A stretch of 64,000 bases of DNA from Paraspadella gotoi (lineage: Eukaryota; Chaetognatha), in the NCBI GenBank assembly GCA_051294375.1, contig CM119268.1, positions 20,068,531 to 20,132,530 on the forward strand, in the 5' to 3' direction. Positions 10,399 through 21,885 of the stretch are shown here, one piece after another. Numbering within the stretch: the stretch's first letter is position 1; each line of letters begins with the position of its first letter. Under the pieces are notes generated by a model that made no database searches, was not told the DNA's origin, and was given only the letters and a program-made list of their open reading frames with translations. Made by a program: the position numbers and the translations under genes.

Positions 10399-13300
10399 TT
10401 TCTAGTATATGCGGGAGATTGGCTTGCTGGGTGACGTACGTAGGGCGTTCGGGTTGGATGTGGTCTGGGTAGAGCTTTGTGCTGCGGCGTCATGTAGTGG
10501 GTTGGGAGCGACATGTTGAAAGAGTCGTACCGTATTCGTTGTTGTAAGATAGAAACTATCTGAGGGAAGTAAACGTGGCATTGCTTTTCGCCTTATTTTT
10601 TTCGTTCGTATCTGGGAATATTATTGGTAGCAATGTTTTGTTGAGATGGGTGCTTTTAGAATGTTAATGTGCTTTGGGCCCTCCCCAGTGAGCCGGCCCA
10701 TAAAGGGTGCCGAGGAGGCTTTGCAAATATTGTCATTCTATATAGTTGTGTTTGGCTGTGTGTGTTAGAGATGTTTTGTGCTTGGAACGATGTTGCTATT
10801 TAAATGTTAGAAATTTTTCTAATATTATTTTAGGTTTCATGGGTCCTGGACTAGAAGTGAGTGTTGCGATTGGCAAGTGTTGAGTTAATTAGTAGTTAAA
10901 AATAGTTTGTGAGACGTGCTGATATTAATGTTTGCGAAAAAACGTATTTTTAATAGCAACCGGAAGTTACCGTAAAAAGAAGCAGTCAAATTTATCTAAA
11001 GATGAAAACATACATTTTATCGAATTTGCTAGATATGTTTTATATTTGTTCTTGGGTTTTTATTATTTATATTTCAAAGATTTTATTATATAGTGTTATA
11101 TATATTTTTAATTGTAATGTATTGTAGCAGTGGGAGTTATGTTGTGTTAAGTTTTATGACAGGAGACAAGCCCCTTTTTACCCTGTTAACTGCTTTGACC
11201 GTTTAAAGTAAGAGTGGCTCTGCATGGACTTTCATTGGGTGTTGTTATGTCAGATAGCCGCAAATGTACAATAAATTCGCGCAAATATAGTATTTTGTAG
11301 GTGATATAGAGGAAATATAGATTGTAAAGAACTTACAGAAAAAAAAATATTAAGATTAGTTGATTGTTGTTGTTAAAAGACTTCAGTTCTTTATGGTTGT
11401 GCAAACTCAAGTTTTGTAAATAATCCACAAAATTAAGAAAATTATGCAAGACAAAGGCAACGGAAAAAAATAGGAGTAATTGAAGCTATAGAATCAAGAA
11501 TAGTCGAATCTCGTTTGGATAACCCTTGAAGCCTTCTCTTAAATTGTGGTGTTGGATGGAATCCGCGTGTTGATTCTTACCATGGTCGCAGCTCAAGTGA
11601 CGTCTCTCCGTCCTTCGTGCAGCTTGCGGCCGAGGCAGAGGGTGGAGGGAGACGCGTCTGGAAAAGGCAATAAAGTCAGCAATGCGCACTGCTTTAGATT
11701 CACGCTGTAGCAACGCAAATTTTTAAAGATCAGGCACGCCGGACTAGGTGGCCTCTTGGCCTTCTCTTATGCTAGTATAATAGTTGAGTAGTGGAGTGCA
11801 AGCTGGGCTAGGGTTTATTTTTTTGAGAGAGTAGTTTGGGTTAGTCGCGAGAGCTTAGTGTGTAGTTGTCTTGTTTCAGCTATTCACGGCGAAACATTAC
11901 GGGCTTGGACCGGCGAGGTGATGAGCCTCACATTATAGACCGAGTTTGGTAGGTGTGGTAAAGTGGTGAAAGCTGAGGTTGGGACTTGTGACCGCTCATC
12001 AATGGACGCCCATGGAATCCATTAGTGCGTGGTGGGACTAAGGCCTTGGTTTATTTTGTCGACGGGGTAGGTCGGTTGGCTATCTTATTGTTGAAGTTTC
12101 GTCTGTCTTTTATTAAGTGTGTTTGATTGGTGTTCTATTGTAATTTCCGACTTGCTATCTTTCTTAGTTATTCTTATCTAGAGCCGGCTTTTATTGTTAT
12201 AAGTATATGCTAAATTTTTTTGGTATTAGAATGAAGGGATTGGAATTTAGAGGGTTAATGGATTACGTGTGACGTTGTGTTGCAGTTACAGGTTGTTTAT
12301 GAATTTTTGGTTGTCAAGTTAGTATACTTTTTCTGACATGTGTTTATGTCAGGTTTTAGATATGATTAAAGTAGGGTGTTGGGTCTATTTTAGTGAAGGC
12401 GATTAAGTGAGCGGTGGAATGCCGTGCTAAAGGTGTCGATTCGGTGTGCTTGGGTTTCGCTCCTCTCTATTGGTTTCCTCTATGTTTTCCGTGGTGAGGG
12501 TGGTGGGTTTGGTCTCAGTCTTCAGTATTCCTGAGTATGTAAATGTCATACTTAATCTGGAGTGAGTGGTTCGAGTATAGATGAAAGCTTGCACGCTGTG
12601 TCGCGGATGAAATCACTGACAGTCGCCTATATTTCTCTATTTATGACAATATATATTGGTATTATTGGATTTGGGTATCTGACATAAATTTCAATGAAGT
12701 TTCATCAGCCATTTTAAACATCAAAGTTAATATGAGTAAAATAGGAAGCTTGGCTTGGCGTTGCGGGCTTGGCTGATGAAGGAATTGAATACGTGGTTGT
12801 AAAGTAATAGGTGTATTGTGGATAAAAAGTGGAAGGGAACGATGTAGCGGATATTCTAACGGTAGATGGTGTATCAAAGAGTTAGAGGGTTTCGTAGCTT
12901 TGGTAGAATTGAATTTGTTGTTGCTGTTGTTTGATAACTTCCCGGGGTTTGTGGTAAAAAAGGAAGGTTTTTTCAACAGTAAAATGTTAAGCACCTAAAA
13001 GCTGATTTTTAAATTATATAACTTAACTAATTGCAGTAATGCCAATATTTGCTAGTGATGTCGAGGCTGTGGAATGAACCTATTAATTATTCTGGAGAAA
13101 ATTATAATTTGAAATAGAACTTGTTCAAGAAATTCTACGGAATATATGTGAAATTTTGGATGGGGCTCGTAGTGCACTTAGTGTTGGCGGTGCCTGGGGA
13201 GGGCCAAGAAATTTTTAAAAAAGTCTAAAGCAAAAGTCAATATAATTCAGGAATAGATACGGAAAAAAAGGAAAAAAGAAGCGTGTTATTCCCTGAAGAA

Positions 13301-16300
13301 AATTCTATCTTTAAAAAGAAATGATTTAAATGTGTCTAATGCGGGGGGCCGCGTTAGCGCCACTTCAGGTCATTTGCACTCTGAGTTCGGTTGGCGCTCT
13401 GGACCTGTTGTCTATCGAGGCTGTTTGCTGCCGGGCGTGCTTGCGCTTGTTTTGGTTTGTTTGGGTTGGCTGCAGAGATATGCGCAGCCTGGATGTAGTG
13501 ATCTGTGTCGTGGGGGTAGAAGTCGTCTTGTGTTTCGATTTTCGGGCGCCGGGTTGCTTGCGCTCAGGAATGCGGGGGTGCCTAGGTCGGTTTCGTTGGC
13601 GCTGTTCAAGCGGTTCTTTGTATTTGCAGGTTTCATAGAGGTGGTTCCTGTTTAGGCGGTAATTTCGTTGGATTATCGTAGTCCGTCGGGCCTAATGGTG
13701 TGGGTCGCTCGTTGTTGTTTAGGCTATGCCCTTGCGGTATGTTTCTTGGTTTTTAGTTTTCTTGCCGATAGGGTTGCTGTTGTCTTGTGTCAGTCGGTTG
13801 TGAAGGTAGTGCCGGTATGTTGCCGTGTGTGTCAGCTGATGTAGTCGAGGCTTGGGGTCGTTTGTTGTGTTCATGTAAGATTTTGTTTATTTTCATGCTG
13901 GTATTTGCTTTCGTGTTTCCGTGTATAGGCTTTTTCTCATGGTGGGTGGGATTTGTGGCATTCCTGTTGGGCGGTTGTAGGGAGTGCTTCCGTCTGAGTA
14001 TGCTTTTGGGTTGGGTGTGGCTGTGCTAGATACGTCCGTTTGGTGGGATGTGTCGATCAGCGGTCTTTGTGTGCATGGGCTTAGTCGAATTTTCTAGTTC
14101 GAAGGTAGGTGTGATCGCTTCGATGGTGTGCCGAATGTGTCTGTTTGTGGTGCCGTTGAGGATGATTGGGTTCTTGAGGTGTTAGGTGTCGGAGTGAAGT
14201 TGTGTTGCTTGTGTTGTTTTGTGTGGTTCTTTGTGTTCCCGATATTGGATGTTTAGCGGATGTGTTTTTCCGTTTTTTTTTTGTGTGCGTTGAAGTTATG
14301 GTGGCATTTTGTTAATTGCCGATGATTTTGGGAAGGGAAATTGTTCTTGAGTGAGTCCTGTTTCGCGTGGCATGGGGGTTGGACTTCTATTGTAGAAGTG
14401 TGTGCGGTGGCAAGTGGTTGATAGCTCAATGGTCGGCGCGCCTCCGACTTGCGTTGAATTCGTGGTGTCCCTGGGCTCTATGCAGCGTTGGGGTTCGCTG
14501 CCGCTGATTTGGGATCTTGTGCACAGAAGCCTTGGGGTTGTATTTCCAGCATCGACATTTGAATCGCTGTCGGGCAGGAAGGTTTGGGAGTGTGCTTCGG
14601 AGCTGGGTTTCGGGTAATTTGTCCTTGGTATGCCCGTGAATCGGGTAAGAAAAGAGTGGCTCGCTTGTGGTGGGTGTGTAGTCCTCGCTGTATTTTGTTC
14701 TGTTATGGAGTACAGTGGAGTACGAGCGGGCCGAAGCATGATGGACTGGTCTGGACTGTCGTAGGTGCTGATCTTACGATGTAATGTGAGATGAGGATAT
14801 GTGTGCGTAGTTATTAAGGGAGCTATTATCGAGTTGGAGGCGTCTTTTGAACACGTGCAGTGCTTGGACGTGACCTGCGGAAAAGTTAGATTATCTACAT
14901 TAATCACCGTGGCATGAGCACAGTGAGAGTCATCGCAATGATGTCAATGATGAGGTTATTGACGAGTCAAGTTCGCAGTTTCGGGAGGTAGGCTCATGAG
15001 TTGAGATATATATTGATTCTGTGATGCTGGTGTATATTCACTACGGAGTGTTAAATCTGGTGAGAATCTCGGTGATTAGACTAGAGAGGGTATGCATATA
15101 GGGTAACTGATGGCCGCGCTCATGAATACATGAGGAGGGCGATATATGTCGGTCAGCTATAGGTATCGATCATAAGAAGATCTTGAGGGAGGGCCTGGCA
15201 TAGCGCTGCGGTGCCTGTCGCGCGAGTGCAACTCAGATCTGGTTACGTGCTTATTTCGGCTCTTCGTTCTGATCGTGAGGGTGCTTGGTATTCTTAGAGT
15301 GATGTTATGCCCACCAGGGTAATAGCCCTGGGGAATTCTTTAGCTAAGTTCATTCATTGGTAAAGTCCGGCTAAGGGTTCTCGGAGGATTTGTTATGTGC
15401 TGTATAAGTGGCCTGGTGGGGACTTCGTTGTGGACTCTTAGTGCTGGGTGAATGGTTCTTTGGGTTTGTTATGAGTTGTGGTGATGAGCAAGCCAGATGG
15501 CGATGGCAGAGTTGTTGATTCGTAGGTGATGGGTTTTGGGTGATATATCTGGTGCGCTGTTTACTGTCGGCGGTTATGAGCTCGGTGCCATGGGCGCTGG
15601 GTAGCTTAGTGAAGGGGTATGGGTGCGCGGTTGTCGCGTAGATTCCTGTACACTGTTCGCCGGGTGGGTTAGTTTTGGTGATTTTGTGTTGGCGGGTTCA
15701 TTTAAGGGAAAATTGTAAGTTCCTTTGGCGTGTTTGACGTGTAGATGCTTTCTGTGCTGAGGTGGATCTGGTGTTTGCGGGTGGTGAGGGTTCTAACGCT
15801 GCACGATGTTTTTCTTGCGAACTTTGAAATCGTTTTTTGTCGACTAGGGTCAGGCGTGGAGAGGTTGCGCCAGATAAGAAAGGAATCGGTGGGTGAAACA
15901 TCAGTAGTAGGTTTAGGTGAAGGCCAAGGCGCCACCGTAGGTTCTTTTTGCGTTTTCACTCCTTTAGTTTCACCTCGGCTTTGTTCTAGCTTCTGTCGGT
16001 TTCTCCTTCTGGGGTATGAGTTTTGTCTTGCGATAGATGGCTTGAAGCCTAGGATTTTTGAATATCGCTTTGCGTAGTAAGTACGCTTTTCGTCCACGTT
16101 GAGTGACGACGTCTTTCGCCGGTGACAGGATTTCGAGGAACTCTTAGAAGTTCGGGCTTGGTGAGCGCGCTGCGACTGTCAGGATGGTGGTTTGTTTGTA
16201 TTCCTGTCTTCCAGCGTTCTTGCTGTCAGAATCAGTTCTGTTCATGTGCGGAACGTAAGTAGAGTAAGTGGTATTGAAGCTATATTTGTAAGGATGACAA

Positions 16301-16887
16301 GATATAAGACATTAGTGGATGTTCGCGGCGTCGCCAGGTTGTGGATTTCGAGGTCAGAAATCTCAATTCGGATTTGGATGGTGCTTGGGGAGTTGGGATA
16401 TCACTGTGTGTGAGGTAGTGATATTCGGGCCTGTTGTACGATTGGGTCGTGTGGCACCGATGTTCTCCATGGTTGGCTGGCAGCTTGGTTTTTCAGTGTG
16501 TGTGTGGTGCCGTGGGTGAGGGTGTGGGTTGGGGGGTGGTATTGTTGGGCGCGATTTCGATATTGTGTTGTGTGTATTGTGGTGTGTGGTGTTTGGTTGC
16601 TTTGTGATTGGATGTGTGGTTTTGGGGCCTAGTGTGTGGTGTCCTGGGGCGGGTGGTTTGTGGTTTGGGGCGGCGTGGTCCATGCGTAAGGAGCGTGGTG
16701 ACGGTGTTTGGCTTGGCATACTGTGTGCTCTGTGATGACAGGTGGTTTGAGGCGACTTGGGTCGAAGTGTCTACAGGGCGAGGATGTTCTAGACGTGAGC
16801 AGTGTAGGTCTCGGAGTTGGTGGGGCTTGGTGTTGGAGAGCTGGCGCTCTTGGAGGCTAGCTTGTATGATTGGTCGAGAAACCCGGG
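10399..16887. other. Long gene-less stretch, strongly G+T-rich plus strand
   Basis: About 6.5 kb with no gene I can support. From about 13330 to 16860 the plus strand is dominated by G and T (for example 16525-16660 has very few A or C). The intermediate part (10.9-13.3 kb) is more A/T-rich. Minus-strand ORFs such as 14296-14907 (203 residues) and 15702-16097 (131 residues) fit what a T-poor strand yields by chance, because all stop codons begin with T. The latter begins MDEKRTYYAKRYSKILGF and is the only one that reads protein-like. No tRNA or rRNA is seen. Confidence 0.4.
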
Positions 16888-16987
16888 NNNNNNNNNNNNN
16901 NNNNNNNNNNNNNNNNNNNNNNNNNNNNNNNNNNNNNNNNNNNNNNNNNNNNNNNNNNNNNNNNNNNNNNNNNNNNNNNNNNNNNNN
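16888..16987. other. Assembly gap (100 N)
   Basis: Exactly 100 N, the usual placeholder for a gap of unknown size. The change in base composition between the G+T-rich left side and the AT-rich right side coincides with it. Confidence 0.99.
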
Positions 16988-17136
16988 AAACGAGAGAGAT
17001 GATAAGTTGAATATAAATTTAAAATTAATTATTACATATTAAAATTAATTAATTAATAATTAATCGATTAATTAATTAATTAATTAATTAATCGTAGGGC
17101 AGATCCGACATGTTTGCTCAAACTTGTTTATTAGTA
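16988..17136 (-). mobile_element. MITE-like family end (GTCGGATCTGC family)
   Basis: AT-rich TTAATTAA runs lead into gcagatccgaca and then tttgctcaaacttg, one end of the dispersed family whose complete copies are at 47931-48737 and 55553-56045. The preceding ataagttgaatataaatt segment is repeated at 27741-27835. The rest of the copy is lost in the adjacent gap. Confidence 0.7.
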
Positions 17137-17139
17137 TAC

Positions 17140-17390
17140 GGACATGTTTCGACTCTTCATTTCGAGTCTTCATCAGCGCTAATGATGCATATTAACAAAT
17201 TTGTGTAAAGGAAAGGGAGAGAGAGAGAGAGAGAGAGTGAGAAGAAAAGAGAGAGAGAGATGAGGGGCCAAAAGTTTCCAACACAGAGATAGTTGTTAAA
17301 GAATGAGTACAGTTGAGTTGAGGACAGATCAGTTGTTGAAAAGAAGTGAAATGGTTCAATTGGTGAAAGAAGAGAGAGAGCAGAAGGAGA

Positions 17391-17426
<36 letters not shown>

Positions 17427-17450
17427 CAGGAGAGACAAAATAATACATTA
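17140..17450 (-). mobile_element. Hammerhead-bearing non-autonomous repeat, copy A
   Basis: Read on the minus strand the order is: (CT)n, about 120 bases containing cacttcttttcaac...ctgtcctca...gttggaaa, a second (CT)n, about 35 bases, then a hammerhead-like core at 17179-17141. Copy B (26640-26950, plus) has the same order and shared words. A third relative at 34222-34400 keeps the GA tract and the ttccaacacaga section but not the ribozyme. The repeat has no coding capacity. Confidence 0.65.
17141..17179 (-). ncRNA. Hammerhead ribozyme-like motif, copy A
   Basis: Minus strand: gcg, CTGATGA, an extra A, GACTC, an 8-base loop, GAGTC, GAAAC, AT, GTC. The CUGAUGA and GAAA core elements and the UC cleavage-site position match the hammerhead consensus. 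Stem II is five base pairs. Stem III is only A-U and C-G, as in the minimal hammerheads described from Penelope-like elements and retrozymes. Stem I begins with gcg pairing to cgt after the cleavage site. The one deviation is the unpaired A before stem II. Confidence 0.6.
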
Positions 17451-17845
17451 TGAATGTACAACAAAGAATAAATTTAAACTAATGGTGAATTTAATAATTA
17501 TTCTAGTAATAATAGATAGTAATGAAAGGAAAGAAAGTTTTTAAATGTGGAAAATGCATTTTTGTGAGGGATAGATAAGTGAATGTTAAAGTTATAACTT
17601 TGAAAATAATGTAAAATAATTTATTAAACAGACTAAATACTCTAGAGTAAACTTTGGGCTTTCTATGGCGTAAATAGTATTAGTTTCTTAATTTTCTTCA
17701 GCAGCTATGAATTGTTAAATCTTAAAAAAAATTTGAAATAATATTTATTTATTATTTTTGTGTGCGTGCTTACAATTTGAATGTTTATACATCTATCATT
17801 ATCTACAAAACATAAGCTTTAATTTGCAAGTTGTCATCCTTGGAG
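17451..17845. other. AT-rich spacer
   Basis: About 400 bases of A/T-rich sequence with no recognised gene or repeat. Confidence 0.4.
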
Positions 17846-18118
17846 AATCGCCTCCCCGGGGGCGCTGCTAGGGGCGGCCCCGCGGGGTGGCCCCGCGAGG
17901 CGGCCCCGGGGGGCAAGCAAATCTTACTGCCTGGGGGCGGCCGCCTGTAGCCTCTTTTTTTGGGGCCCCAAGGGGCCACTCCAGGGGGAATCCCCCAGGG
18001 GCTAGAAAAGGGGGATGAATTTGCCTGCCCCCTGGAACGGCTCTCTCTCCTCCTATTTTCTCTCTCCTCTCTCTCTCTCCCTCTCTTTCTCTCTTTTCTA
18101 TCTCTTTTCTTTTTCATC
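17846..18118. repeat. GC-rich palindromic cluster followed by CT tract (left arm)
   Basis: A 170-base GC block made of overlapping short palindromes (ggggcggccccgcggggtgg, ggggccccaaggggcc, cccccaggggct) set in DNA that is otherwise about 75-80% AT. It is followed by a CT-rich tract at 18040-18118. At 19155-19585 the same components occur in reverse order (GA tract, then GC palindromes), so the two blocks bound a segment of about 1.7 kb. Confidence 0.65.
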
Positions 18119-18204
18119 TTTTATAAAATAAAATAAAAAAATAAAATAATATATTTCACTTCAATTAAATCATATCACTGAACCAATAGCTGCGCCAATA
18201 CCAA

Positions 18205-18600
18205 TATGCATAATTTGGTCAACTTGGCATAATTTAGTCAAATGACATAATTGTCACTGACATAAATTTGGACAACTGATATAATTTGGTCAACTTTTAG
18301 AATTTGGTAAACTTTCATAATTTGGTAACTTATGAATATATTTGTCAATTTTTGGTCAACTTTAACATTGTCAACTGCATAATTTGGTAATTTTTGTTAT
18401 AATTTAGTCAACTTGCATAATTCGGTTAACTTCATAATTTGGTAAACTTTCACAATTTTGTCAACTGACATAATTTGGTCAACTGATATAATTTTGATCG
18501 ACTTTTAGAATTTGGTAAAACTTTTTATAATTTGGTAAACTTTCATAATTTGGTCAACTGTCATAATTTGGTCAACCTTAACATAATTTGGTCAACAATC
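18205..18600. repeat. 17-18 bp minisatellite (cataatttggtcaact unit)
   Basis: About 20 degenerate tandem units of (c)ataatttggtcaact(g). The complementary unit gaccaaattatgccagtt forms an array at 24172-24490 in the opposite orientation. Spacing varies by a few bases between units. Confidence 0.8.
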
Positions 18601-18829
18601 AACTTAACAATTAGCTAATTATTAATTTCATCTGTAAGAAATAAGAAAGAGAGAAAGAGTGAGAAAATTTTTTAATAAAATTCAAGTAAATGTGACTTTT
18701 GTTTTTTTTCTATTAAAACTCACTTTCACTTGATACTTTTCTACCCACGCACAAATTTTATTTTAATTCATCTATGAAATTTTAAATAGTAGAATAAATA
18801 GTAGGATGGTTTTAATTTTTCAATTCATT

Positions 18830-19010
18830 ATAAAAAAAAATTAATTAAATTAATTAATTAATTATTAAATCTGTCTTTAAGTCCGTCCACATTAGCATTA
18901 AACTCAATTATTCGTGATTAGATATATGGATTAGAATAAAATCTTGTGTGTGGGTAAAAAAGTTGTGTGATTGAGCTAGATATAAAAGTTTTGCTCACTT
19001 TCCTTCTCAA
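18830..19010 (-). mobile_element. MITE-like family internal fragment
   Basis: TTAATTAA run, then ctgtctttaagtccgtcc, ttattcgtgattagatat and gtgtgattgagctagatat. These are the conserved internal words of the GTCGGATCTGC family. No terminal sequence is present. Confidence 0.5.
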
Positions 19011-19154
19011 ACCATCAGCCTTTCCTCAACAACGTGAGTTCATCTGAGGCAATCTACAAACTAACAATTATTAATTAAAAATCTTAAATGAAAAAAAATT
19101 ATTTCACGTTAACATAATTTGAAAAAAAATGTAATTTTTTTTAGTTACATAAAA

Positions 19155-19585
19155 CAAGTCTTGAAAGATAGAGAGAGAGAAAAGATAGAGAAAGAGAAAG
19201 AAAAGAAAAAGATAGAAAAAATGAGAGAGAGAGAGAAAGAGAAGAGAGAGATGAGAGAGAAGAGAAAAGTGTGAGAGAAAAGAGAGAAAGAGAGAGTAAC
19301 AGACAGGGAGAGATATTCTCAGATACAATAACATTGTCAGTATATTTTCTTATCTAAACTTTGCTCTCTCCTTAACTCGCCCCTGGGGGAGCACTTTTTT
19401 GCTCCCCAAGGGGTTACCCCCAGGGGCAGACTTTTTTTGGCCCCAGGGGCGCGCCCCAGGGGTTCCCCTGGGGCAAACATTTTGGGTCTATTAGGGGCGC
19501 CCCTCAATGACCATTTTGCTGCTCCCCCTGGAATAGTCTGCCCCCTGGGGCCCGCCCCTATGAGCCGCCCCGCGGGGCGGAGGAT
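19155..19585. repeat. GA tract followed by GC-rich palindromic cluster (right arm)
   Basis: GA-rich tract at about 19163-19320, then GC palindromes from 19378 (gctccccaaggggttacccc, ccccaggggcgcgccccagg, gccgccccgcggggcgg). This mirrors the left arm at 17846-18118. Both arms share ccccgcgggg and ccccaggggc-type cores. Confidence 0.65.
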
Positions 19586-19840
19586 TTGGGAGATGACATA
19601 TCTCTTAATTTGAGACCTCTCCCACGTTTTTACGATTTTTCGTTATTATACATAAAAATTAGATAATTTTTGTAAAAAAATATTAATAAATTAGTACTTT
19701 AAAACGGATTATTTCTTAAAAATAAAGATACAAAAATGTAGTTCTACTTATAAAGCCTTAAAACAAATTTCTAAAAACTAAAAAAAATAAAAAAATATAA
19801 TAAAAAATAAATAAAACAGATTATTAATTTTTTTTTATAA

Positions 19841-20924
19841 AAAGCTTGTCGTTTGGAGGATTTTCGGAGGGCGAACAACCTCGACGACCTCAACGACGCC
19901 ACCTTCGCGGTCATCGCTGACAGTTGGAGGAGCTCCACTCGCGATCGCTACGCTAGAGCCTGGAAGGCCTTCTGCGCCTTCCTTCAGCGTCGGGACGTTC
20001 GAGGACTTGAGGCGTCTTTGAAAGATGTTTTGGAGTATTTGGGCCATCTGGTGGAGATGGGCCTTTCATACAGCACTGTTAACCTCCATCGCTCCGCTAT
20101 TTCGGCCACGCTGCCGCCGGTAGGTTCGCTACCAGTTGGAGAGCATCCCCTCGTTCGCCGTTTCCTCAAGGGCACTTTTGAACGGCGCCCCCCTTTGCGG
20201 CGTCTTTTCCCTCCGTGGGATGCGGCGTCAGTTTTGCGCGTTTTGGATGCTTCGCCTCTTCCGCTGTCGCCCGCTCACATTCTCTGGCGCTCTCTCTTCC
20301 TCTTCCGCTTCAGCAAGGAGGCCATCGGAGATAGTTTTGCTCAGATGCGATCACGCCCACTTCTCTTTGGCACAGGATCATGCCCGTTTTGTGCCCTCTC
20401 GCCTCTCCAAGACGGATCGTGTCGGCCACTTGGGCCCGGCTTTTCGAGTGGATGCGCTCCCGTCTTCTTCGCGCTGCCCACTCAACGCCATCAGGGAGTG
20501 GCTTGGCGTTCGCGAGGTTCTGTCGCCAGACCACTCTTTTCTTTTCTGCGCTCCGTCGCCTCCCTACAGGCAGCTGTCTCCGCAACGTCTTGCGTCGATT
20601 CTCAAGGCTCTTTTCCTTGAGGCGGAAGTGGACGCCCGACCCGGCTCTACACGCCCCATGGCGGTTTCGGAGGCCTTCGCCCGCGGCGTCGATCTCGGTG
20701 TCATCTTGAGAGCCGGAGATTGGTCTGGGGACCAGACCTTTTTCCGTTTCTACTGTAGGGACGTCGCTTGGAGCTCTTCTGCAGTTTCTTCTCGGGACAT
20801 AAGACGCGTCTGTCGGCACAGCAGCACTTCGACGGAGGCCCGCAGCGGCGGGGCGGACGATGCTGCAGCGCTGCACCAAAAAGAGATACTTTTTCGATGG
20901 TTTTTTGTTTTCGTTTTCTTCTGA
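19841..20924 (+). pseudogene. DIRS-type tyrosine recombinase, frameshifted and 5'-truncated
   Basis: Two overlapping frames make one tyrosine recombinase/integrase. The first (to about 20300) encodes the SAM-like core-binding domain, with STRDRYARAWKAFCAFLQ, YSTVNLHRSAISATLPP and HPLVRRFLKGTFERRPPL, wording typical of DIRS-like retrotransposon recombinases. A single-base frame change near 20300-20310 leads into the second (to 20924), which carries the catalytic domain. Box I is SARRPSE with the arginine at 20319. The box II equivalent is G-S-T-R, where the family has H-x-x-R (G at 20643, R at 20652). The nucleophile lies in FFRFYC with the tyrosine at 20751. There is no ATG: the open frame begins at the AT/GC boundary after a stop at 19838. 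The gene is far more GC-rich than its flanks, and no reverse transcriptase or inverted DIRS termini are seen nearby. Confidence 0.8.
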
Positions 20925-20939
20925 TGCACTGCGTGGTAG

Positions 20940-21235
20940 TCTCGCCTTTAGTGAGACAATACTTAAGGGAGTGGTCTTTTCATACAATTGAAACATTCTT
21001 TGAAATATTTTCCACTTCATTGATAGGGAAGCCAGGTACTCTGGGAGTGAATAAACGAGACTGTGAGAGTGTCTTGATTGAAAGCTTGCAGGGACCTGCT
21101 ATGTCATTATCTTGTAAGAGTGATGGAGGCCTTAAACCACCAAAGCCTGTCCAAAGTCAGGGGCAAGATAGCTTATTTATTAAATGAATTGTTAATTTTT
21201 ATATTGGTTGTACCAATTTCATATGATATATAATT
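20940..21235 (+). repeat. Dispersed repeat shared with 34375-34590 and 54775-54850
   Basis: The stretches acattctttgaaatatt, gagtgaataaacgagact, gtcttgattgaaa, aggccttaaa and ccaaagtcaggggcaagata recur at 34375-34590 in the same orientation. The 5' part recurs inverted at 54775-54850. The 3' end carries the palindromic attggttgtaccaat, also seen near 27150, 30595 and 54905. It is noncoding and probably independent of the recombinase it abuts. Confidence 0.65.
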
Positions 21236-21683
21236 AAAACTTAAACTCAAATAAAGTAACAGGTATATATTAGTTGTATATAATAGTAATATTATTTGTT
21301 ATTATTTATAAAAAAAATATTATTTTTTATTTTAAATTTATCATTAAAAATGTTAAAATCATTTTCTGATCTTTAATTTTATAATATTTACCCACTTTAT
21401 CCTCATTCCCAATCCTTTAAAGTAGTAGTTTGACTAAAGCTACAGGGTTTGGCAGATTTTTTTACATGATTTTAGATCCTAATAATTTGAGATTGGACGA
21501 ATGCGGAATAAAACCGGTAACATTTTTAGAACCTGTTTAATCTCAGCTTTCAGTCAAAAAATTTAAATGGAAAACGCGATAGTGAGCACTTTTTAAAAAA
21601 CTACCTTCTAAATATGTAATTTAAGTAGACATCAAGAATAATAACCTGCTTTCAAAAAGTATAGAATAATCCTTACTTTTTAT

Positions 21684-21885
21684 CAGGGATGTGGAGCTGG
21701 AGCTGGAGTCGGAGCTGCCGGAGCTGGCATATTTGGCCGGAGCTGAAGCTGGAGCTGGAGCTGAATTTATTTTCTTACCGGAGCGGGAGCTGGAGCTGGA
21801 GCTGAGATTTTATCTTGGCCGGAGCTGGACCTGGAGTCGGAGCGGGCAAAAAAAGGTCCAACTCCAGCTCCAAGAAAATTTTTGG
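21684..21885 (+). repeat. GGAGCT-repeat element, copy 1
   Basis: Imperfect hexamer array (ggagct with ggagtc, ggacct and ggagcc variants) starting agggatgtggagctgg and ending with ccaactccagctcc. It is interrupted by short A/T-rich spacers such as gaatttattttctta. Copy 2 is at 30345-30535. A Glu/Leu repeat ORF across it is a by-product. Confidence 0.8.

Noticed and set aside
14296-14907. 203-codon minus-strand ORF
   Set aside because: The minus strand here is T-poor, and all stop codons begin with T, so long chance ORFs are expected. The product is Thr/Ser/Pro-rich without any recognisable motif.
17157-17464. Leu/Ser-rich ORFs
   Set aside because: Translations of (CT)n microsatellites.
20310-21020. 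236-codon minus-strand ORF
   Set aside because: Antisense shadow of the tyrosine recombinase; no motif of its own.
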